Made by a program: the position numbers and the translations under genes. Of a stretch of 64,000 nt of DNA, positions 51,531 to 64,000 are shown one piece after another (the first letter of the stretch is position 1; every line of letters starts with the position of its first letter). The DNA lies in contig OZ034967.1 of assembly GCA_964030785.1 (NCBI GenBank), forward strand, positions 65,234,742 to 65,298,741. The letters are read 5' to 3'. Below the pieces are notes generated by a model, which worked only from the letters and a program-made list of their open reading frames with translations, did no database searches and was not told where the DNA came from. The DNA comes from Siderastrea siderea (Eukaryota; Cnidaria; Anthozoa; Scleractinia; Rhizangiidae).

Positions 51531-54159
51531 GGCTTGTTGTTTGGTTCGTTGCGTAAGTGTCTATCAATGCTGGCTCTAATTGAGGTGACCGTTGAGGTGA
51601 CAATTGAGGTGCTCTAAAATATGTCAAATTTCTTTCGAACATCAATGCAATTGTTACCTATGTAAACAGTAGTTTAATGTACTGTATATAATATATGATT
51701 TTATTTTTATTTTTATTATTAATACTATTTTATTTATTTATTTATTTATTTTTTTCTTCGTCTTTTCTTTCTCGGAGAAATTAGCTATACAGCTACCCTT
51801 GTAAATCCGAGGTGAAATAAAGGTGATATTGACCGTAGCTTTGTTGTAATATGATCCGTCGTGTTTCCTTGCAGCCATGTAGAACTTTCTTAAACATTTA
51901 TTTAATTCTTCTTTTTCCATTTCTTCAATTTCGGTGAGAAATTCGTTTTGCTGGGAAAGCCAGTCTACAAATAAAATTACTCATAATGAGACAAATTGTA
52001 GTCGTGAAGATTGTTGCATTTTTAGCGATAATTATCTGGAGAACAGACTGCAAAACACTGGTTTGCAAAATATGAAGTCTTCCCTTACCTTTGAAAACTT
52101 TCAGGCCAAATCTCACAGCCTTCCTGGTATTTTCATGTACAGCATCTTCTTGTGTTCTCATGCAGGATTTCCCATTCAGAAACGCTGGCAAAACGCGAGT
52201 TTACGACGGCCATTTTGTTTTTGTTTGGATAACGCATTATTCACTCCGTAAGGTGTGAATAATGCTCATTGGCCAGAGATAGCAAGCCAATCAGATTGCT
52301 TAAAACACCAAGAACACTGAGTGTGTATATACTAAATTCTTTATCTGCAAATAGACAAAGACATATTTTCAAAGGCTTCTATATGACTGTAGTTAGGAAT
52401 CCACTGTGATCTGAAAGTGTTCTTGAAAGAGGAGTTTTTACACTAAGGCAAAATAAGAATTGTAACAGACCAGTGAACAATCACTTTACCGATTCGCTTA
52501 AAAATGAGCCAAATCATGAAATTCCATACTTCATTTTCTCTCTGTCGTTGCACTTGTTTGTTATTTGAAAACCTTCTTCAGAGAGGTGAAGTTTGGCTTT
52601 CAAGGTAGATGGCTAATAGCAACCAGTAAATACCCTTAGCAAAAACGTGACGAACAAATTGCTCATATAATAGTGCCATTGCATATATTTCTTTACGTTC
52701 TTGTGATGAATGTAAGTAGAAAATTCATACGGAACTGCGGGAGGAAAAAGTCGAAGTGAAAGGGATCAAAGGTATGGAACCATTGAGCTTGGAACCTGGC
52801 CAAATTTGCATGTTTTTATTATTCTTGTGAAATGGCAAATGTATAATATGCGTATGAGTTAAGATTCACATAACTTACGGGGCAGAGAACAGAACAGGAA
52901 GCCCGAGGAAAACGAACAGGGCATATGTTGGGAACACTGTTATGACAATATACATAATTATATGTTATTGAACTAGCGTGAGGTCCGTATTGGGAAAATA
53001 TTGGTTGAGTAGCTTTTTTTGGAAGTTTACCAATATTTTTCCAATAAGGGCCGAACAACCCAGAAAATAGATCTAAATTCAGAAATGGGAATGATTTTCT
53101 TTTGCTATCCGCTTGTAACACGCAGCGATTCCACCGTTCTCACGCAAACCAGGCTGCGTTGGAGCGACAATTTGTGTCCGCATTAGGTCATAGTTACTAC
53201 AATTGCAACACAACCAAAACGAGCGTGGCCCTCCCCACTGGGGCTTAATTTTACTGGTGTCCAGTGTCGACCGTGGTTAAACGGGACTATCGTGATCCTC
53301 ACGGATCCATGGCGGCCTGTTTTGAGATGCTATTATGATTTTGTGCAGTAGCTAATTCTTTGGGAACACGAGGAATGTGCAACTAGTTTTGAGCAAATTA
53401 TTTGGATATCATCCTTTTATCAAGTCGCTTAGTAAGAATGGGAGCTCGAACTATATTTGTGCGTAAATTCGAGCAAATTCCAAAACGTGTCGAGCAGTGA
53501 AAGTGGCTAAGTCGACCAAATGACTCCTTCCTTGTCACTGTATTATACATGTACTAATACACAGTAAAGTAAATAAACCTAAAATTGCTCAAAATGCGTT
53601 GTAAGGACAGCAAACAACACCATGTAATGTTTCATGAACTTTAGTCAGTTCGCTGTTATGTATTGCTCAAAATGTTTGCTTCGAAATCCCATACAAAGTC
53701 TTATATTTTGAAACGTCATTTTTAATAAGATTCAAATATTATGCTTGCGCTTCCTGTGGTTGAAAGAGAGTATTTTTACAAATTAATAAGCACCAGCAAA
53801 AAAAATGTGTAGCTCCGCTTTTAGGTTTGGCTAAATCTAGATATAATCGGGCTTACTAGGAACACCACGATGGTACGCGTGACCACGCACGAACTTGGTG
53901 TAGTAAAAAAACTGTAGCAAAACATTTAATTTGCATTACTTGTAAAGTTACAACCAGGGAAGAAATACGGGCTCTAACTGTCTCCGAAACGAAGCAGTTC
54001 TGACTCGAGTATCTCAATATTTACATGATTCCCAAAGAAAATCTAAACAAAATCTCAATGTAAAGAGAATTAACCCTCGGTCACACCCCACCGTGCTACA
54101 AGGGGGGGGGGGGGGGGAGGCTGGTTGATGGAACCTCTCCCTGGGTTTTTGCTGTGTTT
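51531..54159. other. Intergenic, no gene seen
   Basis: AT-rich with a TTTA run at about 51727-51750. A minus-strand frame at 52819-53121 looks like dispersed repeat sequence. Poly-G run at 54102-54118. Confidence 0.35.
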
Positions 54160-54271
54160 CAATATTTTGGAGAGATTTTGCATTTGATAGAAAGCCTTTG
54201 ATGTGCTCCACAAGATGATGTATATATTAGGGGTTGTGGTGCTTCTGGGGGTCTGTGACATCATGCAAGAT
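54160..54271 (+). repeat. Dispersed repeat fragment cut by the gap
   Basis: Matches 39930-40050 (GATGTGCTCCACAAGATGAT, GTTGTGGTGCTTCTGG). The second half is lost in the run of N. Confidence 0.55.
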
Positions 54272-54471
54272 NNNNNNNNNNNNNNNNNNNNNNNNNNNNN
54301 NNNNNNNNNNNNNNNNNNNNNNNNNNNNNNNNNNNNNNNNNNNNNNNNNNNNNNNNNNNNNNNNNNNNNNNNNNNNNNNNNNNNNNNNNNNNNNNNNNNN
54401 NNNNNNNNNNNNNNNNNNNNNNNNNNNNNNNNNNNNNNNNNNNNNNNNNNNNNNNNNNNNNNNNNNNNNNN
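54272..54471. other. Assembly gap (200 N)
   Basis: Exactly 200 N, probably a scaffolding gap of arbitrary size. It lies about 200 bases past the GPCR stop, so the GPCR 3' region may be incomplete. Confidence 0.99.
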
Positions 54472-54680
54472 TACAGGTTTTATCCAAACTAAAGTAGCAA
54501 AACGCCCTCAAATCAACAGGTGTAGATTGAACGTAATAAGCTCCGTTATTTTCGAGATTTACATGTAGTAGTTCCGAGTGCGAAGGGAAACGTTTCTCTG
54601 GAGGTACATGTATTTCTAGTGAGGTAAATTAAAGTTCTAGCTTGTCGATTCGATGTTCAGGAACCGCAACACTACTAGGG

Positions 54681-55691
54681 TTACGTTATCTCAATGGGAT
54701 GAACTTGTTTCGCTCTAATCCGAGCGCAAAAGCTCCTTGCACTTGTCCACATCGTTTTAAATTCTCGTTTTATAATTCTATTCAAATATCCGTATAAATA
54801 TGGATTGATAACTCCGTTGACATAGTAAAGCCCTGATACTATGTACTGTAGCAACACAGGAGCGTGTAGTCCTGAATGAAAAGACCAGATATTTACAACC
54901 ATATATGGTGTCCAGGAAATAAAAAGAACTCCAACTATACACGCGAGCGTCAACGCCGTCTTGATCTCCGCCCGGAGAGCAGAATGTGGCTTGCGCACGC
55001 AATATTGTCCAGACACCATTGGCCCTGGTTCTTGTCCTACAGACGAGGGTTCAAGGACGGAAGGAAGTTCTCTTTGACGCAATGCTTCAACTTCGCGTGC
55101 TATTTGTCTGGAATGCCGCAGTGCTACCCGGAGTATACTGATGTAAATAAAAATGATGGAAATCAGTGGCAAGAAGTACATAGTGATTAGTTTAAAGTAG
55201 GTAAAGCTGACGGATATGTGATAGTCAGTCTCACATAACCACACTCCTGGAATATACTGAAAATGACTCCAGCCTAGAAGCGGGAAACTAGCGGTTGTCA
55301 GAGCATAGAACCAAATACCAAGGATACATAATACAGTCTTGTTTCTTGTGACCCAGCCTTTGTACTTGAGAGGAACGATGATAGCCAGATATCTGTCCAT
55401 GCTGACTGACAACAGTGTTAGTACAGATACGGTGCTCGAAGCGTGTTGGAAATAACCGATGATATCACATCCGGTCTTCCCCACAACGTTTGACTTTTGA
55501 ACTATTGAAGCAATACCGAACGGCAGAAGAAATACTCCAACCAGGATGTCGTTTATGGCTAAGTTTACCAGAAAGAGGCAGGATGGGCAGTGAAGACGCC
55601 TCACGCGGTAGATTATGTAACAGATGGTCGAGTTTCCGATGACTATAAATATGATCATCAAAACGATAACCACTAAAAGTGGCGTTACCAT
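54681..55691 (-). CDS. Rhodopsin-class (class A) GPCR, orphan, intronless, 336 aa
   Basis: Seven hydrophobic helices with class A landmarks: GN in TM1 (N20), LAIND in TM2 (D48), C75 at the top of TM3, DRY at 99-101, W127 in TM4, C153 in the second extracellular loop, P175 in TM5, SWTP in TM6 (W260, P262), NPYLY in TM7 (296-300). Position 3.32 is Gln (Q82), not the Asp of amine receptors, and the residue at the opsin retinal-Lys position is Tyr (Y290), so it is neither an aminergic receptor nor an opsin. The very short N terminus (about 4 residues before TM1) recalls adenosine- or melatonin-type receptors, but the ligand is unknown. The start ATG sits in ATTACCATGG, a good context, and is the first in-frame ATG after a TGA. 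Single-exon GPCRs are common in cnidarian expansions. Plasma membrane, G-protein coupled by inference. Confidence 0.93.
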   Translation of the reverse strand: MVTPLLVVIVLMIIFIVIGNSTICYIIYRVRRLHCPSCLFLVNLAINDILVGVFLLPFGIASIVQKSNVVGKTGCDIIGYFQHASSTVSVLTLLSVSMDRYLAIIVPLKYKGWVTRNKTVLCILGIWFYALTTASFPLLGWSHFQYIPGVWLCETDYHISVSFTYFKLITMYFLPLISIIFIYISILRVALRHSRQIAREVEALRQRELPSVLEPSSVGQEPGPMVSGQYCVRKPHSALRAEIKTALTLACIVGVLFISWTPYMVVNIWSFHSGLHAPVLLQYIVSGLYYVNGVINPYLYGYLNRIIKREFKTMWTSARSFCARIRAKQVHPIEIT

Positions 55692-58600
55692 GGTAATATC
55701 AGTCTCTGGGGTGTTGTCAACTTCAACGTCCCTTCATTTAGAGATCCTTAAAGATTCCGTTAAGATTCCTTTTCCTTAAAGCTTGAAGACCTGACAAAAC
55801 GAAAAGAAAAGAAATAACTTAGTCAATGTTTCGTCATTTATATATAAAGAAACAACAGCTCAGGCTTAGAGGAAGAGCGATTGACTACCTATACACGTTG
55901 TCTTAGTTTTCTCTCTCTCAGTCAGGCTTAATAGAACACGAAGGAAAAAAAAACAATTAAACGCGCGCGTGGAAATTATATTTTCCTCTGAAAACGTGCT
56001 CGCATGATTGTGGTTGCGGTGTTTCATAAGCGTGTTTTGGTCCAGTATTAATCCAAAAGAAAGCTGGAATTTCTACTGCAAGGTAATGAACGTAAATTGA
56101 AAAGAAATGACAATCTCGGCAACAAAACTGTGGCAGTCCGATCTCACTGTAGGTGTTACTGATCTAAGAAGTAGCTTTCAATCCCTCTTTCCGCTCTGCT
56201 ATCGCTATGAAAATATGAGAGTCAGAAATTAAAGCAAAGCCAAAAAGTCTAGGTAAAAAATAGATCGAAAGCAAACGTGGAATGAATGGATCAGAAATCA
56301 AACAAAAAGTCACGTGCAACCAGCGTTTAAAGTGAAGAACCGTGCAACCGGTTTTAAGCAACGAGAAAATAACGGGACGTAAATCATGATTGCGAAGGTT
56401 TTGTTTTGTTTCATAGTTGAAAGAGAAGGCATTTTCCCCACAGGATTAAGACCGTGGAGACAAAAAAGCTGCCAAAATGTTTTCTGTTTGTGATTTCAAG
56501 AGTTTTATTTCTTGGTTTGCGAAGACCAGAGATACAGAGTCCCCCAAAAAGAAAACATAAATCAGACACCACAAACAACAAATTATAAAATTGGTAACTT
56601 TGTAGCAACAATCTTGCTGATTCGTTTCCTTTATGAATAACTTGAGAGTGTATATTAATGGATCACCACAACTATTACGTACGTTCCCGTCTATACTTAC
56701 TCAACACTAATAACAAGGAAAATAATTGAAAAGTTAAGATGCGCAATGTTTTATAAATGCTCTTTAGTCAGCGCAGAAATGACGCTAGCACTTGGCACCT
56801 TCCTCTCACATCAGGTTTTAGCATTTTACTTTGACAATAGAAAGACTTCAAAATTTCTGCCATTCGTCATTTTAATAGGATGTAGAACCTGCTAGACTAA
56901 TCCATTTTTTGCCATTTCTTCATTAAATTCAAGTGCCATCGGTAATTTTGTGAAAGAATAGGCCTCAGGTTTATGAGGCACGTGGCTATAAAGCGACATT
57001 ACCATACTAAGCAGTAAGAAATTAGCGCAGGCCATGTAATGTCTGATGGATTACTGACCAGACATTAATTGCAGAGCTAAAAGAATTACTTTAGGAGGCC
57101 GGAAAGTGGATAGCCAACAAAGTAATTTGCATATCACTCTACGTGCAAATAAATGGTCCGCATGACGAACTTGTGTGCACAAGCTAGCGCTTAACCTTAT
57201 CATGATTCTGCTTGGGACCCGTAATACAATACGTACAATACAATACAATACAACACAATACAATACAATACAATACAATACAATCCAATACAATAATAAT
57301 AATAATAATAATAATATTAAAATACAATACAATACGATACAATACAATACAATACGATACAATGCAACGCAATACGATAATACAATATAATATTCATCGG
57401 TGTATGCCACGGAAACATTGGTAAGCCTTTTGAATCTCCGTTGGAGAACACCTTCCTTTTACTGGATCCACCTCCGTCATCTATATTCAGTATCACTTTA
57501 CAAAGCTAAAAAACATACTGGGCTCAAAAGAAATCCAAAATTAACGGTTCAGTTTTGTTTAAAATTAGTCTACAGAAACTGTGAATAAGTGTCTTCGGTC
57601 AAGGATGGCCAGGATGGAAATAAATTGCAGCTTGAAAAAATGGGCCGACTTTTTTCAATTCCTCCCCTTGTGGCTTGGAAAAATGCCTGAATCCTGGCTT
57701 TTGTTTGTTCTCCCTTTATGAAAATCAGTTGATGTCTTCCTCTCACTTCGTGCTCTACGACAGGTTCTTGTATAAGAAAGGGCAACTAGTTTTAATTTCA
57801 GCGCAGCAATCGTACATTGGAGATCAATTTAATGGGTTTTATGACCTTTAGTTATCAGTTGAACTTAAAAGTTTCAGTCCAGCTGTCTGTTGTCGCCAAA
57901 TCCACCAAGGCGTCCGTATTTCTCAAGATATGATATTTTGTTTTCGTGCTGGCCAATTACGTTTTCATCAGTGGGGTAAATTAACGTTTTAGCATGCAAG
58001 CTTAAGCTTGGGTTGAGCAAAAGACTAGAATATCTCATTAGGTTACTATTTTAGGGTTAGAAAACGGTCCATACTTTCGCATAATGGTGGTCAGATTTCC
58101 TGAAGCCAAAACAATGGAAGGGAGGTCTTAGAAAATCAGCGGTGTATGGTTTTCAATCATTTCATTCTGTGAATTTCGTGAACAGCTTTTTGTCTGAGGA
58201 AAAGGTAATTGACCACCATCTTGCTGTAGGTGTTAAAAGGATAATTTCCAACTCAGTATCATAAGACTTGCCTGAACTTTGTCACGTTCACAACGACCTC
58301 AAAGATAATAAAGTTCCGGATGTATTAAGTAAAAGGTCCTGTTAAACCGGCCACCACTTTGTTCATATAGACATACTGTATGTTGCAAGCAAAGTGATTG
58401 AGCAGTTGTCCAAACACAGCCACTTATAGACCAAAACAGCTCAAGAATTATGGTGTCACAAATATCTATTTAGGTTAGCTTATATAAAGGCGTACCTCCT
58501 TCCTCTCGGGTCTTATATACTTAGATTAAGGTCACTTGGAAAATTAAATTTCTCCCAAAGCCATGGATCAGCTTGAGACCCATATAGCTCTAATTAGCAA

Positions 58601-61600
58601 TCTGCCAAAAAAAATGATTCTGCAACAAAGAATATATATGGCAAATTGATCATCCCTGTCAATAGGATAATCCAAGGCAGGGCACGTAAGGAAAAGAATT
58701 GCTCTGAACTCTAAGCCCAATTAAGACCTTCCTCTTCGTAATTTATGCGCCTACTTTAGAAAGCTTTGTTAGAGTTTGCTACCGGTGGCGGATCTCTGCG
58801 TTTTTTACCCCGAAGTATCGCCGGCTTATTTCTGATACTAAATGAGCTAAAGAATAAACTAGCGGTTGGAAGAATTTTCTGGCAACTGAGGTTCAAATCA
58901 TCACGTATATCCCGGTACTTTGAGAAAAAGCTCAATTTTCGCAAACCGACGCGCGAAAAGAGAGGACGTGAAAATAATGCACCTACAACCACTTCCTCTG
59001 CGTACTTTTTGTCCGTAAGACAGAGATAAGTTATACATAAGCTACCGTATTGCACTGTAATGACTGAAAAATTGGGGGAAATTTTCGTCTGCAATAAAAT
59101 ATATATTTTAAATATAGGAAATCATTGCTGCTATTTTAACGCTGGCAATAAAATAAACATAAATTTTGGTAAAAATCACCTTGTCATACTGGCATCGTTT
59201 TTTTTTTTTGACATTACAAAAGAAAGTGCTTTACTGCTTTTAAATTCGATTAATTCAAGCTTGAACCTTTTACCTCCAATAATATTAGCTTGGTTCTCCC
59301 GACACTACCAGGCTGCACTGTAAATCTACCCATAAAAAGCTAAACTCTTTCGTTCGAAGAAACGAAAGCCGGTGGAACCGTGAATTCAAAATATTGAATA
59401 TTCACAAAGAGCCACAAACGACAGGTAATCAATTAAACCTTTTAGGAAACAGATAACCTTAGGCGGAACCAAAGTTAAATCCGCGGGTATTTTCTTTTTG
59501 TCAAGAATTTTGTGGTTCGATGTTGTCTTACATATTTTCATTTCGGTCGCTATTTGCACTAACCGTATATGGACAGGCTTTTCCTCGCGGGGTTAAGTCT
59601 TTGTCTTCCAGCACGAAGATAAATACATGTTTTTGTGTTTACTTATCCTTCAAGCAGGTGCGAATGTCTGATATCTTTCGCTCTCGGAGCAAATGCATCG
59701 GTGGAATATATTAAAACAGTGTTATCGGTAAAACACCCAGTTTTCTTGCACGTTGCGTCATTAACTTTTTTTGACGCACTTTTGACACGTTTCAACCGAA
59801 TACAAAATGCCTATAAGATTTTGAGGCTGCAAAATTATTTGGAATATTACGTACACTTTAGAGACTTGCATGGGCCAAACGGAAAGATCTAGAAAAATAA
59901 AACAGGTAAATAAGATTAATCATCTTTGTACATAAATGCATATGGTTCCGTTTTTAATTTTTTATATATATATTTTTTGTTCCAGAGCTTATTACGGTAC
60001 AAAACCTTAAAAATATTCACTTTGTTCCCCCGCCAACACGAGCCAAAACAAACTCGTAGTATCTGTCTGTTACCCTAAAACTTCTTTTGCATTATTATTT
60101 TTTGCGTACCCGGTAACGAAATAAATGCGATCGTTTAAACGAAAGACAGTTTTTAAGGGTTCAAATCATGGGAAATAACGTACCAAGCGTAACATAACGC
60201 TTTAGAAAATGTTGCCACTAATTTGAGGAACAGTTCAGGGTACGAGTTTTGAGAAACCTAACAATAATAGTTCTCACCTATTTGGCTCCAGCAATATCTT
60301 GAAATACACCCTTTCTTTTGGCTCAGAAGAGGCTGAAAATACTTCAAGATATTAGTCTTTTGACGTGTGAAATTTTTCCTGTGATAGTTCTCAGCGTGTA
60401 AAACTTCTCAGTTCACCTAGTGCTTAAATTAAGGACTTTCTCTCAAACATGCTACAAAGCAGTGATAATTCGTGAATAGGTAAAAATAACGATTACGTCA
60501 CGCACGGCTGATCTTTCATCTGTCAAATCTTGTAATTAGTTATACCCAGTGTTGTGTCATTAGTTATACCCAAATGGGATTGGTTCTTGTGGAGGGGAAT
60601 ACCTGTTTCAACAAGAATTTAGAAAAGACATGAATCGAAAGGTGTAAAAGTTAACAACAATCGTTTGCGAAGGTGCCGAAGGGACAAAGCGCGAAAAACA
60701 AAAACCTTTGAATAGTAGTGTCATGAGGCTTTCGTAAATTTATCAGCCGCCCACTTTAAAACAACAACATTAACACCCAGTTCTTAACGGCAAATTTTCC
60801 ATGAGTTTCATACAACCTCTACTTTTGTTATTGCGGTGATAAAGCTGAAATGGAATTGAACTCATGTTTTTTTTTGGATAAATTTTACGCAGAGAGGCAA
60901 TCGTGAGTGGACACTGACAAGCGCAACTTGCGCTTTTACTGCGTGCTCTGTCTTAAAAGATTATGTATTAGTGAGTGAATAAAAACTCCTACCAACGGAA
61001 CAAGTGGGTATATTTACTTAATCTTACATGACTGTTGTTGACAAGCTTTATCAAGTTGTTATATCAAACTGAACAAGTTTCTTTTTCGCGAACATCAAAC
61101 AAAGCGTATTGATAAAGAATTTAAGGCTACATGTTACCTCTTTTTAGTAACCATTTGTGGATGATAATCTATCGATTAACTTTATTTTAATAGCGCACGT
61201 CAGTTTTGGGCTTAAACTTTCCATGTCGGTTGAGAAGGAGGCGAGGGCCGGAGGAAGAAGAGGGGAGGAAAGAAGATAAACGTAAAAGTACACAGGTTAA
61301 TTAAGGAAAAAGTTGGTTCTCAATAACGCTACAAATAAAAACTAATTCCCACAAGAAGTTAACTTGTCAGTTTTAAAGAAAATCCTCTGCGTTGACAGTC
61401 AGGTTGTTTTCCTCGGACAGAAGAATTTACACCTTTGGGGTTACTATTTTTTTTTTTTTTTACCAAACTTAAGAATCTTCGTGCTCGTTAAATTTATTGC
61501 TTACTCCAAAAGCGAGAAAAGAATTGTTGAAGCCGACAAAACGTTTCTAAATCGCTAAGTGGTCGTTAAATCTACAAGGGGGCAAATCGCCGAATAAACT

Positions 61601-64000
61601 AGGCAACACAGAATAGTACATAACAGAAAGAAGTATGTAGGTTTAGCACCGAATGTTGTAAGTGGCCTTCAGTTTTTCTCGCCGCTGGAATTTCTTTGAT
61701 ACTTTGGTCTTTTAGTTACATGAGAGTGTTGTTACATATCATACGTTTTTCTCAGCCATCCCTCCGATATCGCCAGCCTTCAACCTGTCTGGCTTTAAAC
61801 AAAGGAAATCGAAGTTCGATTTTCTACTTACGCCAAACGGTCGAACAGCAAACTGATCTTCACTGATGTTGAGCACCATCCACCGAGATACCGAACATCA
61901 TCATGTACTGAGAGTGTGTTACACTTGTCTTCGAAGTTAGAAGCCTATATTTGGGGGAAAAAACTGTTTTTGTCAGGTTTTGTTTTTCGCAGTCTTTGGC
62001 TCGAAAAATTGAAAACTGAATCGTTAAAATACCTAGCAGCATTTATTATACAACTGGATGGTATAATTTGAGTGCAGATGGATGATGCTGCCTGGGCCCG
62101 AGTGTCGTTACGTAACAATGTTTGAAGATGCCTTCTGATCGCCTTTGCTTTGTGTCAACAACATGAACACGAGGTGATGAAAATATTATTTTAATAGCGG
62201 GAGGCACGTACACTCTCCAAAATAGATCCTCTGTGGCTGCCTACGACACCGATGGGAGGAATTTATTAATGCATCTCCATCTGGGCGTTCCCGTAACTCA
62301 GCGAGTTATCAATTCCTCCTCGGAAATAACGACTAAAAGAGGATATTTACAGTTTGGCTGGCGAAGGTAACGTACTGGAGCAAACCTTCGATTACGCAAC
62401 GACATCTGACAAACTCTAAGCATTGCCAGAAAAGATAAATAAATAATTAATAATTTATGAATTTGTACAGCGCATTTTCCATGACGTAATGATCGAATGC
62501 GCTTTACAATCTAAAAAATTAATAATATAGAATGAAAAGAAAAGAAATAAGAATACATAAAACAACATTGTGAATTAATTAGGAAAGGCTAACTTCAATA
62601 AATGAGTTTTAAGAAGAACTGACAGTTCTTCCATTTCTAAGAATTCGCTTTGTAAAGTCACTTTGTAAAAGAAAAAAAGGAAAAAAAAAAAAATGAAAAA
62701 AAAAAACACAAACAAACAAACCTTAAATTATATAAATGAAAAAAAAACGCTCTGCCATAGAAATTTTTGCATGAGGAAGAAACCAAAGGGTTGAATTTTA
62801 TTCAATCACGTGGAAGCGTGGAAGCTGACAGAGACAAATTGGTACGAACAGCGTACAAGTACTTCCAGATTTGCATGATATTTGCTTTTACTGCATGTGA
62901 AAACGGAGTCTAACTACCGCTCAAAACGAACACTATTTTTCCGAGACGAAGACTTTGCTAAATTTTATTTTTGCTAAAGTTACTCGTGTGGGATAAGTCG
63001 AACGATCGATAATTCAGTACCATAAGTGAATTACATCATTAATAAACTTGTTTTTCTCTCAAAATGAAAACAAATATTGTCCTCAGGCGAGTACACGACA
63101 GATTAAGGTTAAGTAGGCGCAACCCACTTCCCTTTAACTCAATAATATTTTTACCAAAGTTCGTAGAGAGGCAGTATTTTTAATTAATCGTTTTAGGTAC
63201 GCTTTATTTATTTGTAAATTGTTAGCACGTGTATCGAAAAACAAGAAGCAGATAAGTTGGGATATTACGTAATACTTGGTGACTGCCCATATTTTTGACC
63301 ATACTTAAATAACAAGGAAAGCCCCTATCGATGTTACCTTATAACGTTTGGTCGCAAAGGCCGATTTTCATTCAGCAATCGTATTCGTCTGTATTTAATT
63401 TCTGCAGCATCCTCTACAAGTCTTACACAAGCTTAGTCATATCTGTTTCTCTGTGATTTAATTTCATACTCACTTCAGCAATTTGCTCTTTGATTTGCTG
63501 ATCTAAACCGAGAGTGATATAAAGTATGATTTTTTTTCAATCTAAGAAAAAAAAAGGAAGGTTTTAATTTATCAAAATTTATTCCGCCATATTGCATTAC
63601 ACAAATTAAGAAAATTAAGAAAATAATATTATACTGCCTGCCCTACTGCCCAGGCCTTACTGCTGTCCGCTGATATAAACGCATTTTAAATAAACTTGCC
63701 TTTACGCTACGAAGTCCAAGTTAAAATCAAAAGGGATAAATGTTTATTTCTGAATATTTTTTATTACTCCGAACTTCTAAACCTTGCTTGATTATGAACC
63801 GGAGGCATATTGTCACTTGTTACTTGATCAAGTTTCTTTTAAAAACACCCATACGTACCTAAATTTGCTTAAAACGTTCCCTTGAGTTTTCTTTCCTTTT
63901 TATTGAAAAAATTTAGACTTTTCCTCAATGTTGTTATTTTTGCCATTGTTACTTATTTATGTCAAAATGTCATCGTTTGTTTCTATGTATATATCCCAAA
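55692..64000. other. Intergenic, no gene seen
   Basis: No exon with family resemblance or consistent splice borders on either strand. It includes the AATAC microsatellite at 57231, a repeat fragment at about 57590-57690 related to 7948-8329, and A/T-rich runs near 62660-62710. A TTTGTCAG acceptor-like site on the minus strand near 55795 might belong to a GPCR 5' untranslated exon. Confidence 0.35.
57231..57375. repeat. AATAC pentanucleotide microsatellite with AAT core
   Basis: Two AATAC arrays (about 57236-57290 and 57320-57375) flank seven AAT units. Long Tyr/Asn or Ile/Val runs read from it are artefacts. Confidence 0.95.

Noticed and set aside
52819..53121. 100-aa minus-strand frame (LFSGLFGPYWKNIGKLP...)
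   Set aside because: Reads like a dispersed repeat-derived sequence often seen in gene predictions; no splice context, no domain.
57051..57424. Tyr/Ile/Val-rich and Asn/Thr-rich frames
   Set aside because: Produced by the AATAC and AAT microsatellite.
1..64000. CRISPR arrays, operons, phage or bacterial islands
   Set aside because: The window is eukaryotic throughout: spliced genes, microsatellites and metazoan repeat families; no regularly spaced direct repeats with unique spacers.

Overview
The window is animal nuclear DNA: AT-rich, with widely spaced short exons separated by GT-AG introns, and about half of it recognisable as interspersed repeats. The repeat families (a ~205 bp inverted-repeat element ending in CCCTTT/AAAGGG, Penelope-like GIY-YIG relics, tRNA-like SINE heads, a Crypton-type recombinase relic) and the style of the proteins suggest an anthozoan cnidarian, most likely a stony coral. 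That assignment is my recognition of the families, not a search result. One 200-base run of N (54272-54471) shows this is an assembled scaffold.

Layout. (1) 1-582: a piece of an unrecognised acidic, Ser/Asn-rich coding sequence entering from the left edge, with a broken frame. (2) 4373-15150, minus strand: a TMEM39-family gene in at least eight exons (450 aa as assembled), with introns full of inverted-repeat elements and a ~90 bp tandem repeat. (3) 15.2-20.9 kb: no gene found; repeats, including a ~373 bp-period tandem array. (4) ~20.95-34.86 kb, plus strand: unit A of a direct tandem duplication, holding an intact nine-exon organic anion transporter (OATP/SLCO) gene that encodes 644 aa. (5) ~36.45-48.46 kb, plus strand: unit B, the same gene with the same nine exons but six apparent disabling lesions, so a pseudogene. 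(6) 50.7-51.5 kb, minus strand: a decayed tyrosine-recombinase (Crypton/DUF3504-like) sequence. (7) 54681-55691, minus strand: an intact intronless rhodopsin-class GPCR of 336 aa. (8) 55.7-64 kb: no gene found; an AATAC microsatellite at 57.2 kb.

The genes do not look like one pathway: an ER membrane protein, a plasma-membrane organic anion carrier and an orphan receptor are simply neighbours. The most informative structure is the A/B duplication. Each copy serves as the 'before' state for the other, so insertions can be polarised. Elements of different families sit at TTAA in one copy while the other copy keeps a single TTAA or near-TTAA empty site. I did not find a clearly new multi-gene system; the strongest observations are the transporter/pseudogene pair, the TTAA-targeted elements and their empty sites, and a hammerhead-like motif in the Penelope-like tail.
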